Source of the DNA: Mariannaea sp. PMI_226
Taxonomy: Eukaryota; Ascomycota; Sordariomycetes; Hypocreales; Nectriaceae
Direction of reading: 5' to 3'
Length of the DNA stretch: 64,000 nucleotides
Assembly: GCA_024336345.1 (NCBI GenBank)
Contig: JANFOG010000002.1
Span: forward strand, 3,224,001 to 3,288,000
Under the pieces are notes generated by a model, which was not told the DNA's origin, searched no databases, and worked only from the letters and a program-made list of their open reading frames with translations. Shown here piece by piece: positions 11,267 to 24,031 of this stretch (within the stretch, counting starts at the first letter, position 1; the number at the start of each line of letters is the position of its first letter). The position numbers and the translations under genes are program-made.

Positions 11267-14200
11267 GTTGCAATGAGTGAGTCGGCGTCGTTGTATGGTC
11301 GGGAGATTGAGTTTATCTTCGATGACGGATGAGTTGAGAGTTTCTTTTCCTTTATTCTTTCCTTCAAGGTGATGAAGCGGATATATTCTCTTGTAAAGTT
11401 TTCCTCGGTCTTCACTTTTCAGATTCTCATTATTCGGGTGAGTGTTGCTTGTACCGCCAGCCGCCGGTCAGAAGGGCGTGTGGAGACGACTGGTCGAGAG
11501 TCGGTCTAAGTTGTTCCAGTCGGCGCCTTTGTTAGTTGTTGCAGTTGCTCTTGATCTTGGCCGGGTTGTCGTCGAATATCGTCGACTCCGGCGAGGAGGA
11601 TGACAAGACTAAAGTCGACAAATCGTCAAGAAGACGATGATCGGTCAATCTAGCGGAGATATGGAGTAAGTACAGGAAGAGTAGTTGAAAGGTTGCAGAA
11701 TTTCAGGCTTTGTCTTGCTGGTGAGACGACGGAGGAAAGCGCAGGCTTACTCTAAGATGACCAGGGTGGGGGTTGGAAGGAGCCCATTCTCCATTCCTTC
11801 CCTCCAACTCCAACTAGCGATTAGTCCAGAGTACGGTAGCAAGGTAGGGACTGCCTTCCTTACGGTACGAACTTGGTTGGCAGGCCCCAGGCAAGGGAAT
11901 ACAGTCGAACAATAGGAAGCCGGGGAAGGTGCACACCATGACAAGGGAAACGGGGCGCCTGAAGGAAGGAGACAGGGGACCCAGTGGGTAAGCGGGTCGG
12001 GCCAGTCAGAAACAACAAAGGAGAGACCTGGCCCCTGCTGAGGAAACGCCAACAAGCGCTAGGGGACCCTAAGGCGCTGGGTGCTGATGTCGGGGTGTGT
12101 CTGGATGTTTGCACTGTACCATAGTATGTCTGTAAGTTACTATGTCTGTCTGTATGTCTTGGTGCCAACTACGGCCAGAACTTTGCACTTTGCATGCACT
12201 GTGGCATGGCATGGCATGGCATGGACAGGACAAGACAGGATAGGGCAAAGTACGCCTGCTTCGGGTGCCGTTTTGGCCGCGCCTTGAGGCTTGGATGGGC
12301 TGCAGCCGACGGGGGCTGGACTGGGCTGGAACTAGCTCAAAGGACGCCTTGGCTGGTTTGTGGTCAGGAGCACATTCAGCTCTGCAATTCTTTCGTGGCG
12401 GAGGAGAATCCACCCCTCCGTACATCTGTGCTGTGCGTTTCATTGTCTCGGAGAGGGCACCATCGTTGCAAGCTACTGTACTCCGTAGATCTGATGATGA
12501 TTGAAACAGACAGCTCGGTGGTGGCTCGGCCAGGTCAAATAGTATCAAACTTACCATCCAGAACGTTGAACGTTACAGAGGCACATGAAGTAGTCCGCAC
12601 TTAACTGTTGAAGGGCGGTTCGGAGCGTATTCGAAGGGTAGGACGGGACGATTACGGTACCCCCCATGGAACCAAACCACTCTTCTCAAACTTGGTCCCA
12701 TGTCAATATCGGCATTAACGTATCCGAGTTCCTCTGCCCTCTGTCGTGTGCTTTGAGCCCTTCTCTCTGTTTCTGCTCTATACAGTGGCTGGGCTGCCCA
12801 CTACAAAATACGGTACATACTGTCATAGTAGCGGCAGTAGCTAGACAGATAGTTGTAGGATGGGATGACCATGGTCGGCCCATACTTGTCTAGCTCTTAT
12901 TAATGGAGGACTGAAGGTGGGCTGGACATTTTTGCACAAATGTACTTGTGTAAGTGCTCGTCATATCTCCGTGTTCAGATGTACAGTAAGACGGAAGGTC
13001 CAAATCATACAGCACCCCTGTCCTTTATTAGGGTCAACAACATGAAACGTACAGAAACGAGAGCAAAAAAAGAAGGGAAACGCTTTAGAGGAGAAAAATA
13101 ACTCAACAGCACCGCAGAAGAAAGAGTAGAGAGAGAGAGAGAATTGGGGCGGAAGAAAAGAAGAAAAAACACCTCGCTGTCAGCCAGACTACCTAGGTAA
13201 GACGAAGGGCGGCATAATGCAACGCACGGCACACGTCGTGCATACCGCATGTAGGGAGCTACATGAGTGTCATTCCTGTACATGTCTCAGCGGGATGTGC
13301 GGTACGTAACTTCTTGGAACAATTCGTCTACTGTCCAAATCCATGCAGAGAGACAAAGACTCCCTCAAGAAGGGTGTGGGGAGTATGGGCAGTACGGAGT
13401 ACGGGAGTACTTCGTAAATATAGATGATTACTCCGTCTTTACATAGTAGATGCAACCCCAGCTCTGTCAGCCCCAACGACGAAGTACTTAATTGCTGGGA
13501 CATAATTACGGAGCAATTACTGTCTAGAGTAAAATGTAATTGACGTCAGGTGTGTACAATAGTAACTGCCGAGCGTGCGAGAGATTCTGGCGCTAGATCT
13601 GCCTGTGATGATAATTGCAGCTACTCTTCTCGTACAGAACCTTGGCCAGTCTCGTTCGTTTTGTGAGGTGGGATCAGCGCCGATTGATTTTCTCCGAGGT
13701 TGGTGACCATTGCAATGAGCGAAAGGGGGGGGGAGGGGAGTGCAACAAACAAAAAGAAAAAAGGGAATAAAGAAATGGACAGTCTTGAGGAGGCAGTGCT
13801 GTTATTCCTCTTTGCTCCGCTTGCTCAATGGCCCTATTAGATCCTTGTCCACCTCAGCTAAAAAGTGGTGCTCTTTGCTGCGGCTGACAACAGCATTCAT
13901 TGCAACATGCACTATCACCACCCTCACCACCACCACCACCATCACAATTGGTACCAGGATTTTGTTGTTCCCTCACTGATCGCCAAGTAGGTACCAACTG
14001 TACTGTACATAATATGCAGCTAAGACAACAAGCTGGTAGGCCAGAGCAGCCGCACCGTATGTCCTTCTCCATGCCCGTACTATGATATTGGTTCATTTTC
14101 ACAGCTATTGACTCCGTGTCCGCACAGTACAGTACCCTTACAAAACGAGTTCAAGAAACCCCTACCTGCTGTATCTACCTAGCGAGAGAGGTTTGGCCCT

Positions 14201-16506
14201 TGAACTAATCAAAGAAAACACGACAGCGGTGCGGCTGACTGACACATACATATCGCACTGTGCCTTGTGGTGTTCGGCTTCATGGGTGCGGGCTGAGGAG
14301 GGCTGACGATGCTAGGTAATTCATTTTTTGGGCTGGTTTTTTTTATTTTCATCTTCCGATCTGACTTTCTCATCAGTCCACAGAAGCGCAATATCGAAGA
14401 TCCCCTCCCTCCCTGTCTCTCGTTCGCATGGTTCAACCCGTTTTGTACCATCAACAGCCCTACCATACTGGGCTGAGGCAGACAACTTCGTCAGTTTTCC
14501 TTTGTGTCCTGCCTTGCGTTGACAATACAAGAGCTAGGCTCAACTGGGCTGGGGCTGGGCTCAAATGCTTCAATAACGAAGCCAATAGTGCAACGCCACC
14601 ATGATCTTCACAGCCTCAACTGGGCAAATGGGTGGGTTTGCTGAAGGATAGCCAGCTACTAGCTAGCTAGATAGCTTTTTTCTCGCCCGCCCGCCCCCGC
14701 AAGGAATAACAGAAAAAAAAAAGGTACTGAGGTTCTAGAAGGCTGGCTTGACCGCTTGCATCCTCCACATGATCATGATTGTCAGTTCGTGTTGTTCGTA
14801 CGGATTACCCGATTGCATGCCTAGATGAAGTCTTTGCGCATCATCGGTGACAGGGGAGGAGCTTGAATGGCGAATGGATTGGGGCTGGCTTGGCTCGTCT
14901 GTGCTCGCTCGCCAATAGCCTAAGTTAATACCTACTATGTACAAGCAAGGTCGTCGTCGTCCAGTGACAGTATGGATACCAACAGGGAATGATGGGATTG
15001 GCCCCCAAAATAAAATGTGGTCTACGAAAAGTGTCGGCGAGGCGTCGGATGATTGCTGGTGAGCCTGTCAGAAATCTTGGAGAGTAAGAGGAAAAGAAAA
15101 AAGAAAAAAGGTCAGGCGAGTGCTCCGTGTCCGTCCTTCGTACGGTACCTCCAGAGAAGTAGGCTTGTGGCAGTGACTTGGCGATGTGTCTACAGTTAAT
15201 TAGGACCATGCTGTGGCCGTGGTGGACGTGGGATTAAAATAAGCCGTGAGCGACGAAACTGGTAAACGCCGTGACGAATGAAATATCGCCGACGACATCA
15301 TTACTGCATCCCGCTTCTTTTTTTAAAACGCCTTGGTTGCACCCTGACCTCCGCTTGAACCCTTTGCCGTGAAATAACAATAATAACAATAGTCTACTTG
15401 ATAACTCAAAAATGCTATAGTTTGCTTACTTGCCACATACTCTATTCAATGTCGTCCTATTCCTCACGGACATTTACAGACGTGGTTGTGTTGCTACACC
15501 CTTCTCTTTGAGTTGGAGATGGATGTCTCTCTTCGTAACTTTTTTTCCCTTTTGGCCTTCACACTGGATGTCACCTCCTCTAGATAATGTTCCTCTTTTC
15601 GTCCCACCTTATACTGTTGGGTTCAACCTTGTAGGTCAAGGTCAAAAGGGTAAGGCGGTTGGTTGACGTTCGTGTTTCACGTCTATTCATGGCTCCGTTG
15701 GCCGTCTTGCGTATCCGTAAGGTCGCCGCTTGGGCCAGCGAATCGCCCGCCCGTACAACAAACTGCCTCACGGGGCTTGGTTGTATCGGGATCGTCTCAC
15801 GCACAATGATCAGCCCTACAGTGTTTACTCGAGAGTCAACACACCAAAACCAATACCCCAGACCCAGCGTCTCACAACCCCTCATGTTTCGTGTTGTGTT
15901 TTACGAGACGAGTGCACACAGACAACCATGTCGGCATTGCGAATGCACTTACCTACCTACCCTATACACATTAGCTGCTCACAATGTAAAACTTCAGTTC
16001 TTGATACCATGTGCAGCCAATAGGGCCATTCATTCAGTACTCCGTCTCAACCTGCTTAGCCTGTCCAAGGAAAGGGAGATACTTACGTTGGACCATTGCC
16101 AATATGATTATACTGATACCGATGATATTAAGTCTACTCTACCATATGTAAAATGGCCATGCCTACATTCGTACACACATGTAGCTATTTCCTTCTTCAG
16201 TGTCTTGGAGCAGTGTCCACACATCGTGTCCTTCTCGTCATCTTCTCCAGCTGATCTAGCATTGCGGTCTGTGTCAACGTGATCATCGCCTAGGACGTTG
16301 CCCAGATTCTCCGTGGCAGGTTGCGTCGAGCAAGATCCAACAAGTACGCACCACTCATACCCTGATAAGCCCCTCAATTTCAATTGCACCCGCATTAATC
16401 AATCAAAAAAACGCCCATCAATGACTCGTAAAATGCACGCCAACTTAATCTCAACGGCGCTGCTCTTTTTTTTGCATATGTTTCCTTCCCCAGTGCTCAA
16501 TCTTGT
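11267..16506. other. 5.2-kb gene-poor region
   Basis: No frame with a domain or convincing splice pattern on either strand. It contains the promoter and leader of the membrane-protein gene (11267 upward) and the 3' flank of the DUF726 gene. Features seen: GGCAT pentamers at 12202-12224, purine tracts at 13030-13170, a G run at 13726-13740, TACTCCGTA/TACGGAGTA motifs at 12478 and 13393, a C-rich stretch near 14685-14700 and GGCTGGGCT-like words around 14540 and 14880. No rRNA or tRNA found by eye. Unannotated long non-coding transcripts are possible. Confidence 0.55.
12202..12224. repeat. GGCAT pentanucleotide repeat
   Basis: Four perfect tandem TGGCA units plus a partial one, in non-coding DNA. 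Confidence 0.9.
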
Positions 16507-19500
16507 TCATGCAAACGTCATCGAGATCTCCTTCTCCTTGCCAAAGTCGTCATCATCCGGGTCTCCCCACGGATCATGCACAGTCATCGTCGGTATCGTG
16601 TGGGGGATCGTGAAATCCGACCCCGTTAGTCCCCTGGCCGGCTCCGTGTCCTTGGGTGGCACTGCGGGTGGTGGCATCGAATCGTCAAACGTGTCGAAAG
16701 TCATTTGGACACCATCCTCGTGCAGTGCCTCCCCGTATGCTGGAGGTGGTCCAGTTGGCGTAGCGTAACTTGGAGAAGCGAATCTCGGTGATGCTTCCCT
16801 TGAGATCTTTGTACCAGATAGACGTCTCGTTGACAGTGTGTCTTCACTTTGGGACCCAACATTCGCTGGCGATGATGGATATGGTGATAGATCAAGCTTC
16901 ATCGGCGGTAGTGTCGACTTGATCTCCCTTACTTGCAATTCTTCTTCTTCAGGGCCGTCGTATGTTTTGCTTGCTTCTCTGGCAATTTCTGCTCGAATTG
17001 CATCGATATCAAAGAGGACACCATGATTGCTCCCTTCCAAGTTCTTTTCCTTTTCCTCGGTCTTTGGCTTGCCTGCTGAGTCTTCGTAGATTTCCCAATC
17101 TGCCTTCTCCAGCTTCTTTTTGCGCCCGAAGAGGCTAAAGCGGCTGCCGCTCTTGCTTGCGTTTCCCTCCTGCTCCAGCTTCTTGCGCGCCTCTTCAATC
17201 TCGTTGATGAGCTCTCTCTGTCGCTCTGCATGATTTTCTGGATCCGGATCTTCAATCTCAGCAAACTCCTCACTGTCAACTGACCACCCACACCTCATAA
17301 GTAGAGCGGGCATCTTCGTTCGGTAGTCCATATGTCCGTGCACCAAATCTGTCACATCCATGTTTTCGACCCACGGGCAATCTTCAACTTGAGCTAGCCC
17401 CGCAACACGACGGATACCCCCGTTGGTTAATCTGAATAGATATCCAAGGATCCAGTCGTTGCGATTAAAGGCATTCAGAAACCGGCCCTCAACTACTGTT
17501 CGAGCTTTCAGATACTCCTCCTTCTTCACCACAATGGGGGACCCGAACATGTAGACGTTCTGAACAACTCCGTATGCGCCCTTCTTAGCCAGCTCCAGGA
17601 GACAGGAAAATATGACTCGAGCTCCAATGGAGTACCCAACTAGAGTAATAGGCCGGGTTCCCAAATTTCGATCTAGGAGAGAGTCTGCAAGGATTTTTCC
17701 CGCCGCCCAAGCTCGATCTAGAGACACAGCCCAGGGGTTGTCGATCAGATAGGAGAGCTTCGTTAGAACAATAGGGAGCTGAAGGGCAGACATGAGACCA
17801 GCAAGAATGGTAGCGCCCAAAACTTGTTGAATACTTTGGGTGAGAGCCTACAGACACATTAGTTAAGCTTCCCAGTCACCACGAGAGACTGCATGATTTG
17901 ACGAATACTTACTTCGGTGGCTAGAATGTTGATGGTGTCACCGACACTCCGCAGCATTTCGGGCTCCCAAAAAACTGAGTAGACGTCACCCATGATCGAG
18001 TCCACTGTGCTGAAGGGTAAACGAACATCATCCATTTTGCCGGTCAGCCACCCAGAGATGGTGACAATAAGGTTGACCCGTTTATTGTTATGCAAGGGGC
18101 GGTACTCGAAAGTCCGGACAGATCCCGTACGCCGTTGGGCCGCCTTGCCTCCAATGATTCCTCCCGATGCAGCGGCACCGGATGTAATGATGGCCGCGCC
18201 GCCAACACCTCCCAAGAAACCACTGGTTCCAGTGACACCAATTGCGGTCAACCCGGTTGCCAAGCCCGCACCGATGACGGGGGCGAGTAGACCTGCAGAG
18301 AGACCGATAACAATGCCGCCGCCCACAGTAGCTAGACCCATCATAACATATCGCCTTTTCATGGCTCGTTTTCTTCGGTTTTCCATATGCTCCTCTTCGT
18401 TCCAGTTCTCCTTCTCTGCAGCTTGCTGCATCTCCAGCGCATCTGTAACCTTCTTTTCAAACCGGCAGATATCAAGCCAAGTGATGCCTAAGCTCTCACC
18501 CACTCGCTCTAGCAGAACTCGAGAGCGCGCATCGTAGATGGAATCTGCGATCAAGATGAGGAACAGATCGCAAAGAACTGTCCATCTGAGGTCGATATCG
18601 ATTTTGTCCGTCGTCGGCAGTTGCGAAGGAGTCTTGACCTCTGGCAGCTTCTCGCCATCAGGTGCTTCATATGGAGGGGGTGCTTGGGCAACCTGTTCGT
18701 CGGGTCTGGAGTTTGATGAGGAAGACCGAATTGAGGAACTGTCGTCTGCCATGGGATTTTGGACTCGTGCATTAGTGTTGAGGGCAGGTGTAAGATCGGC
18801 TGGTATAACGCCGTGTTCTGCAAGCTGCTCAATCATGATCTGTTCAGCTTCGCTAATGTCCATATGTGAGTATAGTCGGATCATCATCTTTTGTCCCCAC
18901 ATCTTCATGGCTTCGGCGCACAGAGCTGTCTCCTTTTTGGTCTTCTTTGTCTTTTCGAGTTCCTCATCCCGTTTTACCATGTTAACAATCTCCAATTTCA
19001 CAACACCAACGTAGGCGATCCTCTGACCCTCCGTCAAGAGATCCTTGGTGGCTTGCATCTGAGATACAGCATCTCTTCCTTCTTCGTCCTCCGCTGCACT
19101 CGTTCCGTTGATCTGCTTGAATAAATACTGTGTATTCTCGTCCATGCTCGTTGCAGATTCAGCGTCGTCATCCAGTAATACGCGAGTGTAGCCCTTGCCC
19201 GCTCCACCAAGTCCGGCGTAGCCATACTTTTCCTCGTCTTCCGCATTAAATTCCCGGGCAATTAACTTGTCGTCGTCGTCGTACATATCATATCTGGCAT
19301 AAGAAGGCATCTCTTGCCAACCGTCATCCTCTTCCTCATCCTTGGGACTGTCGCCTATTGAGATCCGTTGATGGGAGTACTCGGAAACGCCCACTCGGTG
19401 TCCATCGGTTAGGTCACTTGTCTCTCGCTGATGCGTCACTACCTTTCTAGTGACTTCTGTTGTTGGCTTTGTATCGTTCGATTGCGAAGTGGTACGTGGC

Positions 19501-19991
19501 TCGACCGTAGACTCAGTTTTGGCAACGGGATCCTGAGTTTTGGTTTCAGTGGTCTTTATCTCAGTCCCTGGAGAATCTAGCGGTATCGAAGAGTTGGTAT
19601 GACCGGGCTCTTTCTTAGCTTCATCGAGCTTCTCCTCGACCGTGTCACCAGGTTTTGTCTGAGGTTGTTGCGGAGACTTCGAGTCTTCGGGTGTGGTCAC
19701 TTCATTTTGAGCGTCTTGTTTTGGGGGAGAAGGGACGTGAGGTTGTTGGGGTTCCGAGTGAGAAACCTCTAATTTGTTGGTGCTGTCGTTCTTCCTCGAA
19801 ACTTGGGATTCGGATTGGACGGAGGGTTTTTTATCGGTATCTTCTTTTCCTGGCCCACCGGTGGTACCGCTTTCAACGTTGTCGCGACCTTTTTCTTTGG
19901 GTTTAGGCTGTGTTGTTTCGTTGATCTTCGGTGTGGGATATCGCCTGATAGGGAGGCCAAAATCGTCGACCTCGGCTGCCTGGGCAGCCAT
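16507..19991 (-). CDS. DUF726 (Mil1/TMCO4-type) membrane hydrolase-like protein
   Basis: Member of the DUF726 family (yeast Mil1/YFL034W, human TMCO4), membrane proteins with an alpha/beta-hydrolase-like core; yeast Mil1 is linked to clathrin adaptor traffic. Exons 19991-17913 and 17847-16507 splice in frame (GTAAGT donor, 64-bp intron) to 1139 residues; the junction gives ILATEALTQSIQQVLGAT. Residues 1-220 are disordered and Lys/Glu/Thr/Pro-rich. The family core begins near residue 310. A Gly/Ala-rich hydrophobic stretch with GLATVGGGIVIGLSAGLL and GGVGGAAIITSG forms one or two membrane segments (about 550-620). A nucleophile-elbow motif LVGYSIGARV (GxSxG) sits near residue 770. A Lys/Glu coiled coil and a disordered tail ending KEKEISMTFA follow. 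Family call strong; enzymatic activity unproven. Confidence 0.9.
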
Positions 19992-21157
19992 GATCCTTTC
20001 TATTGCTCAGCGTTACAGCTATGGATAGATATATCGAGGTCCTGGATGCTTTCTGTAACACTCGACTTGAAAAACTGGAACGGGCCAAGGAGGGGAGGGG
20101 TGCGGAAGACGTGAGGTCGAATGTGTCGAGATGAGCGAGCTGCGGCTTGTCACGGTCAGATCGACACCTCGTGTGTTGTCAGCGTATCTCCCTGAATGTT
20201 GCGTGGATGGACCCCGGCCCCCGGATCAAAGCTGCCAAGGCTATGTAATAAGCAAAGCCTCCAAAAATAAGAGGCGTAAAAGCGTGTGGGAAAAAGACTA
20301 CGTGGATGTATAAATCAACTGCTGATCTGGGAGGGGGAGGGGTTTGGGCCAGGTTGTCGAGGAAGAAGAAATAGAAGCTTACTCGTCCTTCCTGTCATCT
20401 GCAGACCCTCCTCCCTGTGAACTGTGGCGGGTATGTGGGTACGAACGCTATAGTCCAGGAGGACGGAGTTGGATCAGTCAAATGACGGGAATTTCCAGGA
20501 AGATTTTCACTCAATTGTCGAGGTTTCAGTGGCTCCTCCAGTTCTATTTGGCGGGGGTTACGTCGGAAATCAGTGGGCCCGGTACTGTGGACTCTCATTT
20601 TTCAGGGGACATGAGTGACGAATTTATGGCTCGAGAAAACCCTCCGTAGGAAACTGGAACAAGCCTAACACTCTGGTAGGGAGGTACTATAGGTCTAAAG
20701 CGATGGCGGGGAGGGCGGGGGAACGAGGGGTCATGAATTACAGATTCATATTTATCCTACCTTGCCTATTGATTTTTGTTTACACGAGACTGTTCGCCAT
20801 CTTCCTTCAGCCTCATTTGGGGTTGGTTTGGAGACTTTGTATCGCCACCTTATTTTCGTTGATACTTTCACACTCTTGTGCAACTCGCTCCTATTGCGCT
20901 ATGCCAAGTTGTCAACGCTCATCAGTATCGCTCAAAAGGAGCTCGATCTGCGAAGTACCGTATGACCATATATCGAAATGACAGACTAGTCAAAATAATA
21001 GATCATGACCGGAGTCGTACGAAATCGCAATTGAAATCTGCACTGGTACAATGGGGTATCGGTGCGCTCATATTTTGTCCGTATCTAAGTAACTTTTCAA
21101 TATCCTCAATGCGCCGTGCTGTTGACAATCCTGCCCCAGATATACAATCCCTTTCGT
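19992..21157. other. Spacer between DUF726 gene and UTP23
   Basis: About 1.2 kb holding the promoter and 5' leader of the leftward DUF726 gene (just right of 19991) and the 3' UTR of UTP23. The plus-strand frame at 20878-21441 is the antisense shadow of the UTP23 C-terminus. Nothing else recognised. Confidence 0.6.
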
Positions 21158-22185
21158 TCAACTCTCCGCATTCGCCGTGGTCTCCGCTGTGGTTGGGGCA
21201 ACACCCTCCTGACCTCCCTCGCCCGCTGTTGCACTTGACTTGGCCTTTCTTCGCCTCTTCCGTTTTGCTGGTTCATCATGGTTATCTTTATCCTGCTTTC
21301 CAGGCCCAGAAGATTGTCGAAAGGGGCCTGCTTTTTGTTGCTTGTTCTTCGCCTTTTGAACCGCAAGGGGGTTCGGTTGCTTTGGCCCATACGACTTCTT
21401 CTTTTTCTTCTCCGTACTTCTTACGGCCTTGCTGTCGTTGACATCCCCCTCTTCCTTGTCAGAGCCACTCTGACCACTTTCCTCTTCGTCACTGTCTTCT
21501 TCATCATCACCTTCTTCTCGCTTTCTCTTGCCTAGAGCACCTCTTATCTCCGCACGGAACTTGCTTCTCTCTTCACGCGCCCGAAGTTGGACACTCTCGT
21601 CGGCCATTGGTTCAAGAATCATAACGCTTCTTTTGATGTAAATTAAGGGGACACCCTTGATGCCTCGTAGCATCCGCCGGACAGTTTGGTCTTGGCTGGC
21701 GACCACATAGCGATGCTTGTTATTGCCTGAGCCCTTAGGGTCGACCACCGATTGCAGGCACTCCTCTGTGCTCAATGGCTCAGGGTAGTCGTCGGGATGG
21801 TGACCACAGCGCCGCCGCTCGAGCGTTTTCGCCACATCGATCGCTTCGTTTACGCCTGGCTCCTTCTTTTGCGAATACAGCTTCCGTATTTCGCATTGGG
21901 TGATCACTACTCGTTGTAAGCGAAAGAGAAATCGACGGCACGGGAGGAATACACACTCGGTTTTACTTTGCCGTGAACAGTCCTTGATAGAGCTGGCTCA
22001 AGTTCCATCTTGAATCGACAAGAGTCTCTGACCATCTCCGCGTCCACTGTGAGAAGTCAGTTTGTTTTGTCGCTGATTGTCAGGGAGCTCGACGAACCTA
22101 GGACTTGGTAAGGCTCACGAAAACCGAATGTCATGGAGAATTGCTCCATGAGCTTCCGGTACTGCTTCGACCTTTTGCCTCTCAT
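21158..22185 (-). CDS. UTP23: rRNA-processing protein UTP23 (SSU processome)
   Basis: Nucleolar PIN-domain-like protein of the small-subunit processome needed for early 18S pre-rRNA processing and snR30 release. Three exons, 22185-22098, 22046-21957 and 21906-21158, give 308 residues. The N-terminus MRGKRSKQYRKLMEQFSMTF then REPYQVLVDAEMV matches the family, and splice sites restore PMITQCEIRKLY. The zinc-binding cluster is present: ERRRCGHH followed by EECLQSVV. Then NKHRYVVASQD and GVPLIYIKRSVMILEP complete the fold. The C-terminal third is acidic then highly basic (KKSYGPKQPNPLAVQKAK, KRKRRRKAK), as in yeast and human. An in-frame ATG at 22239 would add 18 residues, but the conserved start is at 22185. 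Tandem with the PP2C gene. Confidence 0.96.
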
Positions 22186-22715
22186 TTTGGATTTGACGTC
22201 GCGAAGTTTCGATGGTTCACAATACGAAAAGTCGAGCACCGCGACGGCAGTTGGATGTCAAACTGCAGAAACGAAGCGTCGCAAAATAAATTTCTTATCG
22301 GGACCTGTCGGCACGTGCGATAACGCCAGCCCAGCATTAGTCTGAGATACGTATCGCATTCAACCACCTTACCCCGGCTCCGCTTGGTATCTCAAGGTAC
22401 CTAGGTTGCTGTACCTCGCCTGGCGACAGAGTCCTGACGTTTCTTTGCCCAGTTGAATTGTCATTCCATTCATTACTACCTATGCCTGTACCATGTACTA
22501 TATATTGCGCCATCTTGATGACATTCTCTATAAACAAAATCAAAGCCGCCAAAAATGCCATAATTGACTCTCAATAATTGTATCGCTTGGTAAGATCTCA
22601 AACGTGCGTCCAACATTTCTCTTTTGTAGAATAGCCCTGGAAAGAAAACTGGCTCGACCAATCGCTTCTTTGACGTCGGTCAATCCATGGTTCGATATTG
22701 TCGACTTATCTCGCC
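22186..22715. promoter_or_regulatory. UTP23 upstream region / PP2C 3' flank
   Basis: 530 bp between two tandem leftward genes. It must contain the UTP23 promoter. AT-rich around 22490-22600, consistent with the PP2C 3' UTR. No other gene recognised. Confidence 0.5.
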
Positions 22716-24031
22716 TTAATGATCGTTTTTCACGCAAAGTGCGGCGACAACGCTGATATCGTCCAGTTTGCCTATCTCGAGGTTAGACTATTCCATGTCA
22801 CACGCGTATAAATGGGGTACTCACCACCCTCACTTGCTAGACCTTCTTCGATAGCATGTTCCATGAATGGACTCTCAGCGAATGGATCCTTGGCAATCTT
22901 CGTCGCGGCATCTACAAGTTCTTTCGCGGCCACGCTCATGCCCTCATGTCGACCTCTATTACGGCCCTTGTAGACCTCCCCATCCTGGGTCGACTCCCAT
23001 TTCTGAAGACCCTGTAATACTGTCGAAACAATCTCATGCTCCCATAGATTATCGGTAACACCATCACTCATTGCGAGCACGATGTCTCCAACCTCCAAAT
23101 CCACCTTGTCCATAGCGCCATTTTCTCGGGGGGTATCGGGGCTATTTGTACCGAGTTGGCGAGGACAGTCAAACCAATGCCACTGCTCTGTAGTCCTGTA
23201 TATGACTTGTTTGTTCTGCTCGTTCCGTGGTCTGACCACTAAGACTTTGCAGTCTCCAATATTGGTAACATAGAGCAACGGTGATGGGTTTTGTTGCGCC
23301 ACATCGTCTGGGCTGATTTTATAATGCAGCTGAGCCCCGCAGACTGTTGTAGTCCCCAGACAATCGTGTGATTCTGTTGCCTCAAGAGTCTGCTCATAGG
23401 CGACTTGTAAGGAGCTGATCGGGTCGGGTTCGCGAATCTGGTGGCCGGCGAGGAATTGAGTGATCTCCTCCTCGATCGCATTTGCCCAGAAATGTAAAAC
23501 TAATCGTGACCAGAGTCTATAACCGGAATTAGCAAGAGTGTGAATAACCTCGGGCAAGTTCCGGTCGACTTACCCAGCATGGCCTCGAGGTCTTGTCGCC
23601 CATGCTCCGACGCCGTCATTCGCGCAAATGAAATAATCGCTGGCGAAAACAGCATCATCACCATTTGTCTGACCTCTGATGAGCTGGCCATTGACGAAGA
23701 CGCGACGATCGCGGCTTTGATGATGTGTGCTTAGAGGATCTGAGAAAGACGCCGATGGTGGGGAAAGAAAGGGTGGAGGAAATGGGCGGGGCTGCCGTTT
23801 TGCGAAGAGAGCAATACCAGTTTCGAAACGAAAGGGCAGAGCAGGAAAAGAAGAGACCTGGGAGAAGGAGGAAGAGGAGGAGGAGGTGGTGGTGGTGGAA
23901 GAAGGGAGGGTTGAAGAAGCCGAAGCAAACCTCCTCTCACGGCCGGGCCGCCATCCCAAACAGTGGAGGGAATGCGATCGAATAAATGATGTCGGGGTGG
24001 ACGCCAGAGGTAAACGCGATGGACTGCGCAT
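22716..24031 (-). CDS. PTC7: Mitochondrial PP2C-family protein phosphatase (Ptc7-like)
   Basis: Metal-dependent Ser/Thr phosphatase of the Ptc7/PPTC7 branch, which acts in mitochondria and is linked to coenzyme Q synthesis. Exons 24031-23574, 23516-22825 and 22771-22716 give 401 residues. The presequence (MRSPSRLPLASTPTSF, then many R/S) fits mitochondrial import. Metal-site motifs: GDDAVFASDYFICANDGVGAW, here split as GDDAVF and ANDGVGAW, then DCLGTTTVCGAQL, VLAMSDGVTDNLW and the closing GKLDDISVVAAL. The first splice restores GHAGLWSRLVLHFWA and the second joins EGG to GKLDD; alternative acceptors nearby give stops. ATG 24031 is the first in frame; the frame extends upstream without ATG. 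Divergent from the distant CAF120-like gene. Confidence 0.93.

Noticed and set aside
20878..21441. 187-codon plus-strand frame
   Set aside because: Largely antisense to the UTP23 C-terminal coding exon.
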